From Dillenia suffruticosa (taxonomy: Eukaryota > Streptophyta > Magnoliopsida > Dilleniales > Dilleniaceae): a stretch of DNA of 64,000 bases. Within the stretch, counting starts at the first letter, position 1, and each line of letters opens with the position of its first letter. The position numbers and the translations under genes are program-made. The notes beneath the pieces were generated by a model. That model was not told where the DNA came from and ran no database searches. It worked only from the letters and a program-made list of their open reading frames with translations. Below are positions 12,581-25,865 of this stretch, in pieces. The stretch is taken from positions 10,686,001 through 10,750,000 of the forward strand of contig JAVTVX010000017.1 of the NCBI GenBank assembly GCA_033439265.1, written 5' to 3'.

Positions 12581-12606
12581 CTTCGTATAAGAAGTGGTGG
12601 AGATAT

Positions 12607-15600
12607 CCGCGAGGGAGAAACAGTGAGAAGAATTTGAAGAAAATGGGCTTTCTTTTTATCTTACTTTGTCCCTACGTCTTCTTCTTTGCTTAGTTGTTTG
12701 CTTTTCATCGTGAGTGGCTAGACTTTTGGTCATCAAGGCTCTATCGTGTGATGTGATGTCTTGAATGTTCAAACAGTTGATATTTGTTCTATTTTTTTAA
12801 TAAGATAAATGACCGGTAATATGTCCTAACACTTTCTTTGTCTTATTTTTTTAATAAAATATCAATATTCGATAATCTCGTTAAAACTAATTAAATTAAA
12901 TTAAATTCTTAAAAATTAAAACCCTCATGATATTTGTTCTTATCATGTATAAAATTTGAGTTTAAAATTTTATTTAAAAATTATCGGTATTTAATCACTA
13001 TAATAATTAAGTTTTAGTTTTCTTGTATACGTCTATATTTGAGATGGTTTTGATTATTGTAATACAGTCAACAGACTTGTATCTCATATAAGATCTGGGG
13101 ATAACAATTTTTTCCGGTCTGATTAATACTCAATAAGTCGGGTAAGGTAATGTGCGGAATTAATTGGGAAATTTTTGGTTTGGGAAATCCCGAGTCGGTT
13201 TTGATCGAGTAAAATAACCCTTTTGCCGGGTACACGTTGATAACGTAAAATACCATAAATATCCTCAGTTTTATTGGCCCTCGCATATTAAGGTTCCAAG
13301 GTTGTACGTGTCATTTCGGAGAATGAATTCTTATTTCTTACCAAATGATGCACAGCCCTAGCCTAGCTATTGTTGCTCTATCTTGCTACGCTCTGATCTC
13401 ACTCACTCTCATGGCGAGTTAGGTTTCTCTGCAGCACAACATTTAGGGTTTTAAAACACAATCAAAATTGATTTTCTTTGTGCATTTTATCAAAAAAATG
13501 AATTCTCTCTCCAGCTCTGTTTTTTATTAGTTTAGATTAAATTCTTGTAACAGGTCATAACTTGTAATTGCTCATAAGTTCCTCGCAAGTCATTTGTTCA
13601 AGATAGTTCTTTACCATATTCATTATTATTAGTGCTTCAAAAATTTTTTGGGATATATTCATTGAAAGATGTTTTATCGGTTCAAAACAAAGCTGTTTCA
13701 CGAACTAAGACATCTTCAAGAAATTCTCTCAAACTTGGACTAATTGTCGGAGCATCCTACATATGAGAGAGAAGAGAAACATAAAGAGTTATGAAGTATT
13801 CAACATGGGATTTTGCTAAACAGCATTCTTTATACTTTTGTTCAACATTCTAAACAACTTGGTCAACTAGTACTACCCTCCGATTGATCTCCAATTGAAA
13901 TTATTATGATTCATTGTTTTTATTATTATCTTATGAACTTCGACAGTGAATTTCTTCTTCTTCTTTTTCTTCTTCTTTTTCTTTTTCTTCTTCTTCGAAG
14001 ATGGGATTAAGCAATGATCGACTTGGTTTAAGTAATTGTGAATTTTATTTTACTATATAAAATCAAAAAAATAATAAAAATATACGCATCCGAAAATTTC
14101 AATATTAGATCTTTGAGTTTACTATTTGAGTATCCAAAAATACACTTAAATAATAATTTTTTATTGAGTGTCTTTACAAACACAGTTTAAGTAATTGTGA
14201 TACATATCCTTTTGTTCTTAATACTTGGTTCTATTTGGTATGCATTATGTCTTATCTAATGACCCAGTAAACCTGATATAAAGTAAAATCTTTTGTACGT
14301 ACTACGCATAATTTATGTAGTATGCATATTCCGACGGGTATGAATGACTCCACCCACCCTTTCTATTGAGAATGTGTATGCCATAATTTTTTTTTTCGTA
14401 TTTATATTTTAATCGATTAATTTGGTTTGAACATTGTAAAAACCATTTTAAGGGTTGTTTTTCTTAAATTTTTTTTTTTATCATTCTTAAAATTTGAATT
14501 CGAAATTTCTAGTTAAGAGGGTAAAATATCCTTAATCACTTAATCCACAAAAATTTGGTTATGCCATAAACTTTGAAGAAGTATATATTGAAAGCAAGCT
14601 AACATTTGAGAACATTTCATTGTCATGGGGCATTAGGCAAAGTAACAATTCGAATATTCCTCAATCTTTATGCTTCCTCAGGCCACAGGATGCCCACTGA
14701 AATTTGAAGCACTGTGTATATATATATATATATTTATTTATTTATTTATTTATTTATGTATTTTGATTAAATCGTTACTAAAAAGAGATTTGGACAAGGC
14801 CTTAAAAGACAAGTTCTTTTGGTGCACGTGCCTTCCACGACTTGGTTTCCTGGTTTTAACTTGCGGGAAAAGAAACATACGAGGTTGAGACATCCTACCT
14901 TGGTATTTGGCTTTTTCTTTTTTTCTTTTTTTTTTTCTTTTTATTTTATTTTTATAACTATCTATATAGACAAATAGAAAGAGAAATAACAAATATAAAT
15001 ATAAATAAAATTTATGTTGCTCATTAGATGACAACTCCTAGAAGTGTTTAGCTACGGTGGTGGGATTGGAACCACTTAACGTCTATATATATATATATTT
15101 ATTTATTTATTTATTTATTTTGTGTGTTTAAAGCTATTAATTAATATATAAACTTATCGATTATACATTTTATTTTTTAGAATGAAATCTCATTTTTTTG
15201 GAGCCGACCGAGTGAATAATTCTATTCATTTCCGATTTTTTTTTCAATTTTTCTTTCTTTTTTCTTCGATCAATTTTGTCGTTGGAACCAAATTTTTTTG
15301 AGTTGAATGGTCAAGGAAACTTTATTTCCTTAACCAGAGATCTCAAATTTAAACCCTAAAAATGACGAAAAATGATTTAAAAGAGTTAACACATAAAAAT
15401 AGACTTTACAGTATTTGAATTAAATTAAACGAATAAAATTTAAATATTGATGATGAAAATCAAAAAAAAAATTTGTGGTTAGACAAATTTTTGGATTCAA
15501 TTTTATCGGCTTGATTGATTTGAGTTAGTTTTATCAACTTTTTCGGATCGATTGTACGATTGAATCCATGTATTTTCAAGTTTGTTCGGTGGTTGTTTGA

Positions 15601-16825
15601 TTTTAGTCCACAATAATTTCACAATTGTTGTTTTCTTGTTTGGTTTTAGTCCAACAAGTATTCTAAAGTTGTTGGGACCTTGTTTGATTTTAAATCCCTT
15701 CAAGAATTTCAATCATGGGAATAATTAATGTTAACAGTGACTTCTTTGTTTCTATCCGTTTCTTGTTTAAGGTAATGATCGACTTCTATCTCGCTTGATT
15801 GATTTCTCTTGAGCATTGCCCATTGATTTTATATTTTTATCATTATTCCTAAAATTTTAGGGTTCTTGGTCGTAATTGCACTTGTTTTTTTTGTCGCCTC
15901 ACATTGGAGAAATGTTTTCAAAAATATGTTCCCGATAATAGTTCGATGGTAACACGAAAACTAAGAAGAAAGTTATAACTAAAACTCTAAAACAAATGAA
16001 AGAGTAATGCTAGGAATGGTCTATATGCCATTTTTGCATTTTGTTGAAAGTTCCGACTCAATCCAGGTGCCATGTCCAGGAGGAATTGTGTTGTTGGGGT
16101 ACGGGACACCCCAATTACAATTGAAGTAGAAATTATAAAAATGAGAATTTTGAAAAAGTTCCCCTCAGATAAAATAATAGGCAAATTGTAGAAGGATTTC
16201 ATTGTATCAAAAGGATACAATAATTTCTCTTACTTTCCCTTTGTTTTTACGCACTCAAATACTCAATTTATGAAACTACTACATATACCGTAAAATTCTA
16301 TCATCTTTATGGGACTTCATAGGCGGTGATTCTTAGATGGTAAGAGAGAAATACAACTGTACATGAGCTGTAGAAAAATCTAGCCGGCTATGATCGATTC
16401 AATGGCTTAATTTAGAGGTAGTGAATTTTCTTAATTGCTAAGGTTGCCGCCCATGTTTTGAGCTTTGGCCCAATCACAAAAGTGACTTTGCTGCAATAGG
16501 AGGACAGTTGAACATTTTTAAAGAGAAAGAAAGCCTTCTTTGGAAAACTTTTTTTGGGGGGGGGGGGGGGGGAAGGAATCATGCCATTTTTCATGCACAC
16601 GATCCATGTTAAATTTGAACCAAAGGTTGTAGAAAGCAAAGAATTATGCTTGCTTTGAGATTTTGAATAATTCAAATAATTGCTACAATAAATAGTTACA
16701 ATCAGTAAAGTAGTAACTCAATAATTAATAACCTGAATTTGCTAAACTTTGTGCTTTTGAGTGCTTCTGCTCCTTCCTTCTTCATCAGCGGCATTGTCCT
16801 TTTATTGTCTGACATACCGATCTTA
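12607..16825. other. AT-rich intergenic sequence, no gene recognised
   Basis: No protein family, RNA or complete repeat is recognised. Short simple repeats occur: TTC-rich sequence at about 13957-13996, ATTT/TATT runs at 14717-14757 and 15085-15120, and a run of 18 G at 16555-16572. The longest open frames stay below 100 residues and look random. Confidence 0.55.
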
Positions 16826-17252
16826 GTACCCGTTTGGTATGTCTTTTTCCGATTTTTTTTTCTCAGTAAAAATTAATAATTGTTAAAATTAAATTAAAAA
16901 TTATTTGATAATTTTATTTTTTAAAATAAACTGATTTCATAATTTTTGAAAAAAAATTAAAAGTTAAAGTTAGAGAGAAAGAGAGAATATAAAGGTAAAT
17001 AAACTTATGATATGGATATATTTAAATTTTCATATCTTTCAAGTGAGTGAGAATATAAATAGAATAAAAGAAAACAAATTTTCTAAAAAATTGACATATT
17101 TTTAAAAGGAGAAGCAAAAACTCAAGCTTTTGTTTTTTTTTTTTCATTAAAAAAACTCTTTTTTTTTATTTAAGAGTTTTTAAAACAAATTATTTGATAA
17201 GATTTTTCCTTAAAAGGAGAAGAAAAACTAAAAAAAAGAACTCTATCGGCAC
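16826..17252. mobile_element. Possible Harbinger/Tourist-like MITE (weak)
   Basis: The AT-rich segment is bounded by TTA on both sides (16823-16825, 17253-17255). Its ends show a short imperfect inverted match: GTACCCGTTTGG at the left and, reverse-complemented, GTGCCGATAGAG at the right. A TTA/TAA duplication fits the PIF/Harbinger type, but a 3-bp match and a 5-base terminal match can occur by chance. Confidence 0.3.
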
Positions 17253-17309
17253 TTACTCGGGTTCAGAGTTTTCAATTTTTGCGGGTTAATCTGTCTGCAA
17301 TTTGAGCAG

Positions 17310-17334
17310 AGAAAGAGAGAGAGAGAGAGAGAGA
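17310..17334. repeat. (GA)n microsatellite
   Basis: A short GA-rich run following GAGCAGAGAAA. Confidence 0.7.
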
Positions 17335-17703
17335 TGCCCACACATTTTGTTTTTGCCTTTATTCCAATTTGAAGTTTGAGACTGAGGCAACATTTACAAG
17401 GCGTTTTTAGCTAAATGGCAAGGATATACCTTCTTCGGTTGGTGCAAATAGTAGGTTTTCGAGGCATGCTGTACGTAGGCTAATGGATTCTCCTTCTCGG
17501 AACAAGCACTCAAAGAGAAAATCATTCCGGTAAATCAATCATCGCTTTTTGTTGCTAATATTTAAGATTGTATGATTGCGGATTGAGCTTTGAAAATAGA
17601 GTAAAAAAGCCAGACCATAGGAAATGAGTAAAAGACATATGATTGAATAAAAGAGAAGTAACATAAAAGTTGCAATCATTTTTCTATGACGCTACACCCT
17701 AAG

Positions 17704-18710
17704 TGCTGGTGTTGGGCTCACAAATAAAGCCCATTTTGGTCCAGTCCCATTTTTCCCTTTATTTCTCTCGGTGCTTGAGAACGATTTTTGGGTCTCACCG
17801 TAGTGTGCCTTAGCAAATGACTGTGCAACTCTTCTCGAAGCATCTAATGCTTTGTTTGTTCGTGTATTATTTGAAAAAAAAAGGGGAAATAGAGGCGTGG
17901 TAGCTTCCTGAGGAAGCCACACAATACACAAAAAGAAAGTGGGTGCTTGCCTTTGTGTTCTGACGAGAGAGAGAGCGAGAGATTCTATTCCTTTTTTTTT
18001 TTTTTTTTTTTATCATGATTTGATTATCATTCAATATTTCAAATTTTATCTCTATTAAGTTAGATCGACAGAGTTCACTTTATGAAAACGAGTCTTTTAA
18101 TATTATTTTTTTTATATACTCAACAAAAGTCAAACTCCTAACTTAATTAAAACACGAATGTTCTCATCTCATCTACGTCAATAAATATTGATACGAGAGA
18201 CTTTAATCTTCAAAACAAAAAGTAAGAGCAACACAAAAAGTTAGAGCAACTCGTTGCTGCTATTGTGTTATCGAACCAAAGATCACTATCAAAGAAGGTG
18301 ATTCTTGCTCCATGGAGAGGGTAAGGATGAAAGATAAGTACATATAATAATTGGATTTTCTTTGATATTGATTTGTGGGTTTTCAAAGAACTACAATCAC
18401 CTATAATTTTTTTATTGTGTTGTAAATCTTAGACTTTGGGCATAATTTTAATATATTAGCCTTTTATAATTGCTTATTTCTCATAATAGATCTTTTAGAT
18501 GATTTGACCCATGGTTTTTCCCTCTACATTGAAGGGTTTTCTACGTAAATTTTATGTTCTCTATTCTCTTTATTTTTCTTGCAATATTTACTATATTTTT
18601 CTTGTTGACTAGATTGAATAATTGTCATTAGTTGGTTGACTCTCTAGTGCGTGGGTATTCTACTATGTTAGTATTTTGTAACTCTGTTTTTAGAGAGGCA
18701 TACCCCAACA
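17704..18710 (+). repeat. 5' LTR of Copia-2
   Basis: It starts TGCTGGTGTTGG (right copy TGTTAGTGTTGG) and ends at about ACCCCAACA. It is about 230 bp longer than the right LTR because of an extra block at about 17983-18200. A weak primer-site-like TGATATCA follows at 18713. Many substitutions between the LTRs indicate an old insertion. Confidence 0.85.
17983..18200. other. Extra block present only in the 5' LTR of Copia-2
   Basis: The right LTR passes directly from a GA-rich stretch to GAGACTTTCTTC, while the left LTR has about 218 bp between the equivalent points. The block starts near a run of over 20 T and is bounded by CGAGAGA on both sides. That could be a small duplication, or chance in a GA-rich context. 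It may be a small insertion of unknown type, or a loss from the other LTR. Confidence 0.5.
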
Positions 18711-18734
18711 ACTGATATCAAAATAAGGTTATTT

Positions 18735-19876
18735 TGCTTTGAATCATGAAGAATGACTAAGATACAAGTTCTACGATGAAATTGATAGCTTCAAATTATT
18801 TAAATTAGAAGCCAATGATGAAGAACCATTTATATTGTAAGGATTTGCATGATCAAATATTGTGTAAGTCCGAAAAAGCCATCACTTTGAGAGATAAGGA
18901 ATGGAAAAAATTAGATAAAGAGACACCGAATACCATTAAAAGTGGGTTGATATCAATGTGTTTCATCACGTAGCAACGAAGACTAGTGCGAAGGCTATGT
19001 GGGATAAACTAGTTGCATTGTATGAGAGGAAGACTGCCCTGAATAAAGATTTTTTGCTTAAAAAGTTTGCAAATTTGAATTATAAGGAAGGATGTCTTAT
19101 TGTGAGTATATAAGTGACTTTCAGGATGTGTTGAACCAGTTAATCACATTGGAAATTAATTTAATGATGAGGTATAGCCTTTGCTTTTTTTTGAGTTCTT
19201 TGCTCGACAATTGGGAAATACTAGTTGTGACTATACTCTTAATGGCAAATTGACATTAGAGATGGTAAAGGATATCACGTTCAATGAAGAAGCAAAACAG
19301 AAGGACATAGAATCTGGGAATAGTCAAACTCTTCATAAAGAATAAGGGTAGAACTAAGAACAAAGACCCAGATTTCAGAGGGTGTAGTAAGTCCAATAAG
19401 AGATCCAAATCCAAGAAATCAATGAAATGTTACTACTACGAGAAAACTAGACACATCAAAAGGAATTGTCGACTCTTGAAGTAAAAGGAAAAAGATAAAA
19501 AGTGCAAAAACACTTCAGATGAAAGTAATGCTACAATAGTTGGTCCTAACGAAAAGATCGAGTTTCTAGTGTGTACATCTAGTGATCGCAATCATGTGGG
19601 GGATCTATTAACTGAGTGGATTGTTGACATTGGTGCGACATATTATTGTGTTCCAAAAAATAAGTCGTTTATAACTTACAAAGAGGGTAACTTTGGGATT
19701 GCGAAAATGGGAAACAACACTGTATCATAGAATATAGGAATTGGTGCTATTGTTGTCGAGACTAATGCCGACTGCACATTGACTTGCGATGTGAGACACA
19801 TTCCAAATATGAGAATGAACTTGTTTTCAATTAATGTCCTTGACAAAGAAGGATATGAGAGTCAACAGAAAAATGG
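18735..19876 (+). pseudogene. Copia-2 gag and protease remnant
   Basis: The three frames together show a copia gag of the UBN2 type (VFHHVATKTSAKAMWDKL near 18965, then LYERKTALNK). A CCHC knuckle follows at about 19427-19480 (CYYYEKTRHIKRNC, with the second Cys replaced by Tyr), then a protease motif WIVDIGATYYCVP at about 19620, where the usual Ser of the DSG site is Ile. Stops and frameshifts are frequent. The reading is cut at 19876 by the CACTA element. Confidence 0.8.
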
Positions 19877-20590
19877 CACTACAAAAAAATATCAATTTGC
19901 GACAAAATTTGTAACAAATTTGTAAGAAAAATTCGTCCTAAAACAAATTTGCGACAAATTTTGTAATAAATTTTTTTTCGTTGCTAATAAGGCGTCGCAA
20001 AATTTTGGGACGAAAAATTAATTATTCGTCGTAAAAATTTCCAACAAATATTTTTTTTTGCAAAATTCATCGCAAATGTGCGACAAATTTAGCAACGAAA
20101 ATTTTGTTCGTCGCAAATATGCAACAAATAAAATTTTCATCGCAAATTTGCAACAAATAAAATTTTTGTTGCAAAATTTGCGATGAATAACATTTTCGTC
20201 GCCAATTTTGGACAAAAAAATATTTGTTGCAAATTTTGCAACGAATAAGTTATTCGTCGCAAATTACCAATGAAAAATAATTCGTTACAAATTTTCCATG
20301 AAATATTTTTTGTCGCATATTTGCCACGAATATAATTTTCGTCGTAAATTTGCGACCAATAGTTTTTTTCGTCGGAATCAACGAAATGGAATTCATGACA
20401 AATTAGGAACGAAAAAAAATTCATCGCAAATTTGCAACGAATGTTTTTCGTTACAAAATTCATCATTAATCAAAATTTACAATTCAATTTTAGTAACGAA
20501 ATTTGTGACGAGTATAGTTTTCATGGACAAATTTTGCGACGCATATGTATTTTGCGACGAATATAAATTTTATTGGCATATTTGGACTAT
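19877..20590. repeat. Left subterminal repeat region of the CACTA element
   Basis: Roughly every 20-30 bases a variant of TTCGTCGCAAATTTGCGAC or its complement recurs in both orientations, so the region is rich in imperfect palindromes. In En/Spm such subterminal motifs are bound by the TNPA-type protein. The open frames here at 20018-20645 are translations of the repeat, not genes. Confidence 0.85.
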
Positions 20591-20884
20591 TTTTCCCTAT
20601 ATAACCTGTATTTATACATGTTTATCCAACCTCATCAACAATTAATCATTCAAATCATTTTTTATATTAAATTTGATCAATCTATACTCATCAAAATAAC
20701 TAACTATTCAATAAGATTAATAAGTTAAAAATTCAATAAGAAATCATAATAACAATATCAAAGATAAAAACAATATCCAGTCTAACTATTAAAATATTAA
20801 TAACCATATATAACCAAAAAAATTAATGTAACGATTATCAAAATATAACAGTCAAATAATAGTACACAATTTCAAACACGACCT

Positions 20885-22560
20885 CCACCATTATCATCAT
20901 CGAAGAAATCATCACTTTCATCACCATCGCGAGTATTATCAGGAGGAGAAATAGAAGAGAGAATCTGACTTGGAGCGGAAGCTAACTAAAAATACTGTAT
21001 GATTAACATTTGTTGCATGCGGAACTTGTTCATTTCTTGTGTGTGCTTTGCTTGTAGTTCATTGAATTCCTAATCTCTTTGCAGCAGTAACTCCTTCAAA
21101 TGGCCCACCTCTTGATTCAATCGATTTATTTCTACCCTGATTGTTGATGGGGTGGAAGAAGATGAACCAGCGATTTTGTAAGTTCCGCTCAAAGAACCTA
21201 ACCCAACTACTCTACCCCCTTTTGGTCCACCAGTCACCTCGAGCCATATTTTCATATTATCAACATATGGCTCAGATCCGCCAATATCATCACTAGCACT
21301 CGAACTTTTGCATGATAATTCATCATATTTCTCCTGTATTGTCCTGAGAAAAATTAAAATAAATTTACAATAATAATATAATATAAGCACATATAATCTT
21401 GATTATATATATATATATATATAAATTTATGAAGGAAAAAAAAATTGTAACATAAATCATGAGACTATATAGGATCTAAATTATGAACATTCATATTAAC
21501 ATTAAATAAGTTGAAATTTATGAAAAAAAAAAAAGAAAATCTCTATCAAGTAATTTATTAGAAATCTAAGAATCAAGTCAGCAATAAAAATAAACTTGGG
21601 AGATACTAATCTAATAAATTTATCTTCCTACATTATTATGATATGTTCAATATAATATGTTCAAATTAATATTGAAAATGTTCATTAAATAATTGAAAAT
21701 TTTGAAATTACAAACCTTAATTGCTCTAACTCTCTCCCGCTCCAAATCTTGTCTTTTTGTTGAAATGTGCGCGTGAAAGTATCTATGAATGAAGGCTCGG
21801 TTCTTGTTTTCTTGGCCTAAAATAAAAAAATACTGTTAAAAATAATGAAATAATTTAAATTAGATTAAAAAATTAGTATTTGTATAAAATTACCAATCTA
21901 TTTTTATGTTCATCGATATTGATCGAGCCTCCCACATACGTCGCAGACAATACCCCTGAATTATAAACTCGATTTTTTTATTCTGCTCACTCATTCATTT
22001 GCTCTCCTCCGATTCCCAAAAATTCACAATCATGCATCAATTTTGCTCGGTGATGCAGTTTGGCTTTTTTTCGTGTCTTTTCGCATGATTTAGAACGTAT
22101 TGGATGTGATCGTCATATTTTTTCTTGAAAATCCTTCTTACTTCTAACTCTTCAGTCTCGTCCCAAGTAAATAGTCGTTGCAATAGAAAAAAATCAATTG
22201 ATTATAAAGCTATTAACTTAATTTCATATATAAACTAATTGAGATAATTTATCTTGAACTCGTTCCACCATAACTCTTTTGTTTCTTCTGGAGTACTTAT
22301 GTAAGTCATCGAAACCCCTCGCTAATGGTTATTCACTATTTTATTAAATTCGTGAATAACATGTACAGAATTTATAAATCTATCATAAAGTTTCAAATAA
22401 ACAATATTAAATGAACAAGATAGTTAAAAAAATAATTTGTTTTATAAATAAAAGAAATAATACATCTGAAATTTTAAAATTTAGTACTTACGAATCTCTG
22501 TAAGGAGCTATCAACTCTCGATTGTCTTCCCTATCTGTATACGAGTGTTCCACCGAAGAG
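20885..22560 (-). pseudogene. CACTA Transposase_24-type gene (second transposon gene)
   Basis: Reading leftward, several short exons are recognisable, separated by AT-rich introns: a piece with STPEETKELWWNEFK (about 22310-22255), a piece with RLFTWDETEELEVRRIFKKKYDDH (about 22185-22100), KKTRTEPSFIDTFTRTF (about 21815-21765) and a long exon at 21345-20885 with YDELSCK, WLEVTGGPKGGRVVGLGS and an acidic tail. This is the pattern of the plant Ptta/En/Spm Transposase_24 family. A coiled-coil-like stretch (EINRLNQEVGHLKELLLQ) lies in the last exon. At least one in-frame stop (about 21975) and one near 21075 suggest decay, although splice sites were not verified. Confidence 0.75.
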
Positions 22561-22639
22561 ACAGTTCAGTAAAATATATGTGTGGGCTACCCGTCATTCT
22601 TGACCAGTTAAGTATTTACGTTTACATGGTCCACTTGGT

Positions 22640-25149
22640 CGATCGACTTAGTTAAAAATTGAGAATAACTTCAAATTTGGATCAATAGAACTCTCATCAT
22701 TTTTTCCCGCTCTCCGCCTCTTACACTGAATGTGAGGCTCAAAATAATATGATGCGAACGTTGTTACTTCCTCCACGATGTATGCATTGACAATGGTTGA
22801 CCAGTTATGTATGCAAACGTTGCTAATTATATGTCTTGATAACGAAGTATAAAAGATAAAAAACTCACTTTTCAAATGGATACATCCATCGAAATTGGAC
22901 AAAACCTCCAACTTTTGCCTCATATAAAAGATATTCCATAGAATCAAAAAATAACGGTGGAAATATCCTTTCTAAATTACACAAAATGATTGGAATCTCT
23001 CTCTCTAACATCTCCATGTGTGAATGTCTTAACACTGTCGAGCAAATTTCATGAAAGAAAATGTTTAACTTCGTAATGACACCCTAAACAAAATTTGGTA
23101 AGAGTTCCTTAAAAACAATAGGAATTAGTCTTTTCATAAATATATGACAATCATGACTTTTCAAACTAATTAATTTACATTCCTTCAAATCGACACATTT
23201 TTCAAGATTTGAGACATAACTATCAGGAAATTTCAATGATTTCAACCATTTCACAAACAATCTGTCTCTGATCCTTATTCAATGTATAAACTACCTTTAG
23301 TTTTGGTCCCCTACTACTTTCATCGACATCAAGAGCCGGTCGTCTACAAAGGAGTCGCATATCTTTTCTTGCATTCAAATTGTTTTTCGTTTTCCTAGTG
23401 ATATCCATCACTATATTTATCTGATTATTAAAGATATTCTTCTCAATATGCATTACATCGAGATTATGATAAACCAAATGACTCTTCTAATATGGTAAAT
23501 CTCAAAAGATACTCCGTTTTAGTCTATTTATGCGAATGACTATAGTCATATGTTGTACCATGTGACTCTTCAATAACGGATGGAAAGTTAAGAGCTCTAT
23601 GCCAAATTTGTTCACTAGTTAATCTCAATGGAGGAGGTGTTTTTTCAATTCTATTCTTAGTGAATTTTTTTTTTTATTTCTTCTTAATTTATGAGTTAAC
23701 GGTAAAAATTGTCTATGACAATCAAAATAACTCGTTTTGTTCCCATGTTTTAATCTGAATGACTTTGATCTCTCTAAACATATTGGATATCCTAAAATAC
23801 TAGCGGTACTCCATCCTAATAACATACCATAAGCCGAAAAGTCATTTATGGTCCAAAGAAGAGCAACCTTCATTACAAATATCTGATTAGTATGAACATC
23901 ATATGTAGGAATAGTTTCATCCCATAGTTGTTTCAACTCCGCAATCAATGGTTACATGTAAACATCTATTAACTTTTTCGGATTTTGCGGGCCAGACACG
24001 ACCAATGTTAAAAACATATACGATGTTTTCATACATATACTGGGTGAAAGATTATACGGAGTTAAGATAACTGGCCAACAAGAATAAGTTTTTCTTGATT
24101 TGCCAAATGGAGCAAACCCATCAGCACAGAGACCTAACCTAATATTTAAAGTCTCTCTCGCAGACTCAGGATATATTCTATCAAAATATTTCCACGCTTT
24201 TGCATATGAAAGATGACACATTAACCCCTCTTTTGTTTCATGATTTGCATGCCAGGTCATGTGTTCAGCAGTGGTCTCAGATGCATAAAACCTTTGTAAC
24301 CTAAGACTTAAAGGCAAAATAAAACATTTGTCTGTATGATATACGCCGCTGATTACAACCCGACCTACTAGTACTCTTGTATCAACATTGATTATAAAAT
24401 TTACAAAATTCTACATTTTTATCATCTCCCCAATATAGCATACAAGCATTTCTGCAAACATCCATTCTTTCCACTGGAAGACCTAATTCTTTCACCAGCT
24501 TTTTCATACTATAGAAATCATGAGGCATAATCGATCACGCGGCAATACTTCTCCAATAACTTGAACAAAATCATTAAAACAATCCTCAGACACATATGCT
24601 CTGCCTTGACGTTCAACAGTGTGCGGTTAGAGATAACTTAGTGTAGCTGTCACAACCAGCCCACGAAAGTTCATCTGCAACTTTTAACACTTCTTGAAAT
24701 TGGAGAGATGATTCATTATTCACATTTTCATCAACGCCTGATACTTCTACCTCCTCCAATGGTGATGCATAACTAGTATACCCATATTCAAATATTGGAG
24801 CAAAGCTAGAACTTGTAGCGCTTGGTTCGAGAGCAAAATTTGGAACAAAATTTGGACCCGCTGCATCAATTACCATTCTCTGATATGGATTCAATTAATC
24901 ATAATAACTCTAATCCTCACTAACTGAGAATTATCTATTTCGTCCATATTCCTTATCAGAAATGAACGGTTCACTATGACATGTCCAATTATAGTAATTC
25001 GGGATAAAACCAATTTTACAAAAATATTCCCCAACTTTATTACACTGTAAAAATTTATCATTACGACACATTCTACACGAATACCTTAGATTATTCACAT
25101 TCATAAAATCAACATGACTACAAAAAAATCTAAAAATTGTTTCAACCAA
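22640..25149 (-). pseudogene. CACTA tnp2-type transposase gene
   Basis: From the right, the N-terminal Transpos_assoc domain is seen at 25149-24931 (NLRYSCRMCRNDKF and YNWTCHSEPF, with Cys and His zinc ligands). A low-complexity linker follows at 24894-24613, then the tnp2 transposase core at 24317-23480 (LCADGFAPFGKSRKTYSCWPVILTPYNLSP; LWTINDFSAYGMLLGWST; VYHNLDVMHIEKNIFNN), and then DUF4218 (about 23220-22700; FVQFRWMYPFEK-like). It would cut the element at its CACTA ends. Stops and frameshifts split the core into at least five pieces, so it appears inactive, though introns were not modelled. Confidence 0.85.
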
Positions 25150-25604
25150 AAAATAAACTCATCAGTTAAATCCCGACGATCAGACACGTTTTTTTTATAT
25201 ATCCAATTTCTTTCTTTCTGCATTTTCTCTGTTTCCAAATATAAAATTTTTAAAATATTAATAAAAACTACTAAAAAAACTACTAAATCATTAATAATAA
25301 TATCATCATTAATCCCAACTAAGTTGACATAATAATAAATAATAGCGTTAATTGCATAAAAATTTAACGTTAATTTTACAGTATAAATTAAATATTATAA
25401 AAGTAAAGTTAATTTCACAAAAATTAACATCATTAATAATACTAACCTTAATTTCACAAAAATTTAATATAATAATAAATAATATTATAAACTTAATTAC
25501 TATCAAACAAATTAACTAAATTATTACAATAATATTAAATATTATCATATAATCAAATAAAATCTAAAATATTGAAAATTTAACAATATTGATCTACTAA
25601 ATAA

Positions 25605-25862
25605 TCTAAAGTGGCAATGATGGGTCGGGCCGGGCTCAATGGGCCTGCCTGGGCCGTGCAAGGGCCCAGCACCATGGGCCACACGAGAAGGGGCAGGGGC
25701 AGCGGCCCTGCGCGAGGCTGGCCAGCGCAGGGGCTGCAGCTGGCCCGCGAAGGGGCAGATTCGATGGCTTGGCCGCCAGATCTGCATTCTACATCTCATA
25801 TCTGGCGACTGGCCGCCGAATCTGCCATCTACAGCCTAGATCCAACGGCTTGCTTTCGCAGT

Positions 25863-25865
<3 letters not shown>
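25605..25865 (-). promoter_or_regulatory. GC-rich island upstream of the tnp2 gene of the CACTA element
   Basis: About 260 bp of strongly GC-rich, CpG-containing sequence in an otherwise very AT-rich element, lying 0.45-0.7 kb upstream of the tnp2 reading frame and next to a long GA repeat. En/Spm of maize has a GC-rich control region near its transcription start that is a methylation target, and this may be the equivalent. The open frames inside it (25611-25922, 25545-25799) have no family resemblance. Confidence 0.5.

Larger units (their letters stand above)
3761..12595 (-). mobile_element. 5'-truncated L1 (LINE) retrotransposon, interrupted by a copia element
   Basis: The two outer parts (3761-4126 and 11646-12595) read as one continuous minus-strand L1 tail of about 1.3 kb once the copia insertion at 4127-11645 is removed. 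They encode the zinc-binding RT-associated domain followed by an RNase H domain, a short 3' untranslated region and a poly(A) stretch (T run at 3761-3768 on the plus strand). The direct repeat GGTGGAGATAT flanks the whole block (3750-3760 and 12596-12606), as expected for a target-primed insertion that was truncated at its 5' end. The 5' ORF and RT core are missing. Confidence 0.85.

Noticed and set aside
13300-13500. Possible 5' exon (GC-richer, ATG near 13410)
   Set aside because: No reading frame continues and no family match; too little to call a gene.
16555-16572. Run of G as a possible G-quadruplex
   Set aside because: A single homopolymer run; may be a sequencing or slippage feature and has no context suggesting function.
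20018-20645. Cys/Phe/Asn-rich open frames with repeated FATN/CRKFA-like units
   Set aside because: These are translations of the CACTA subterminal repeat in several frames.
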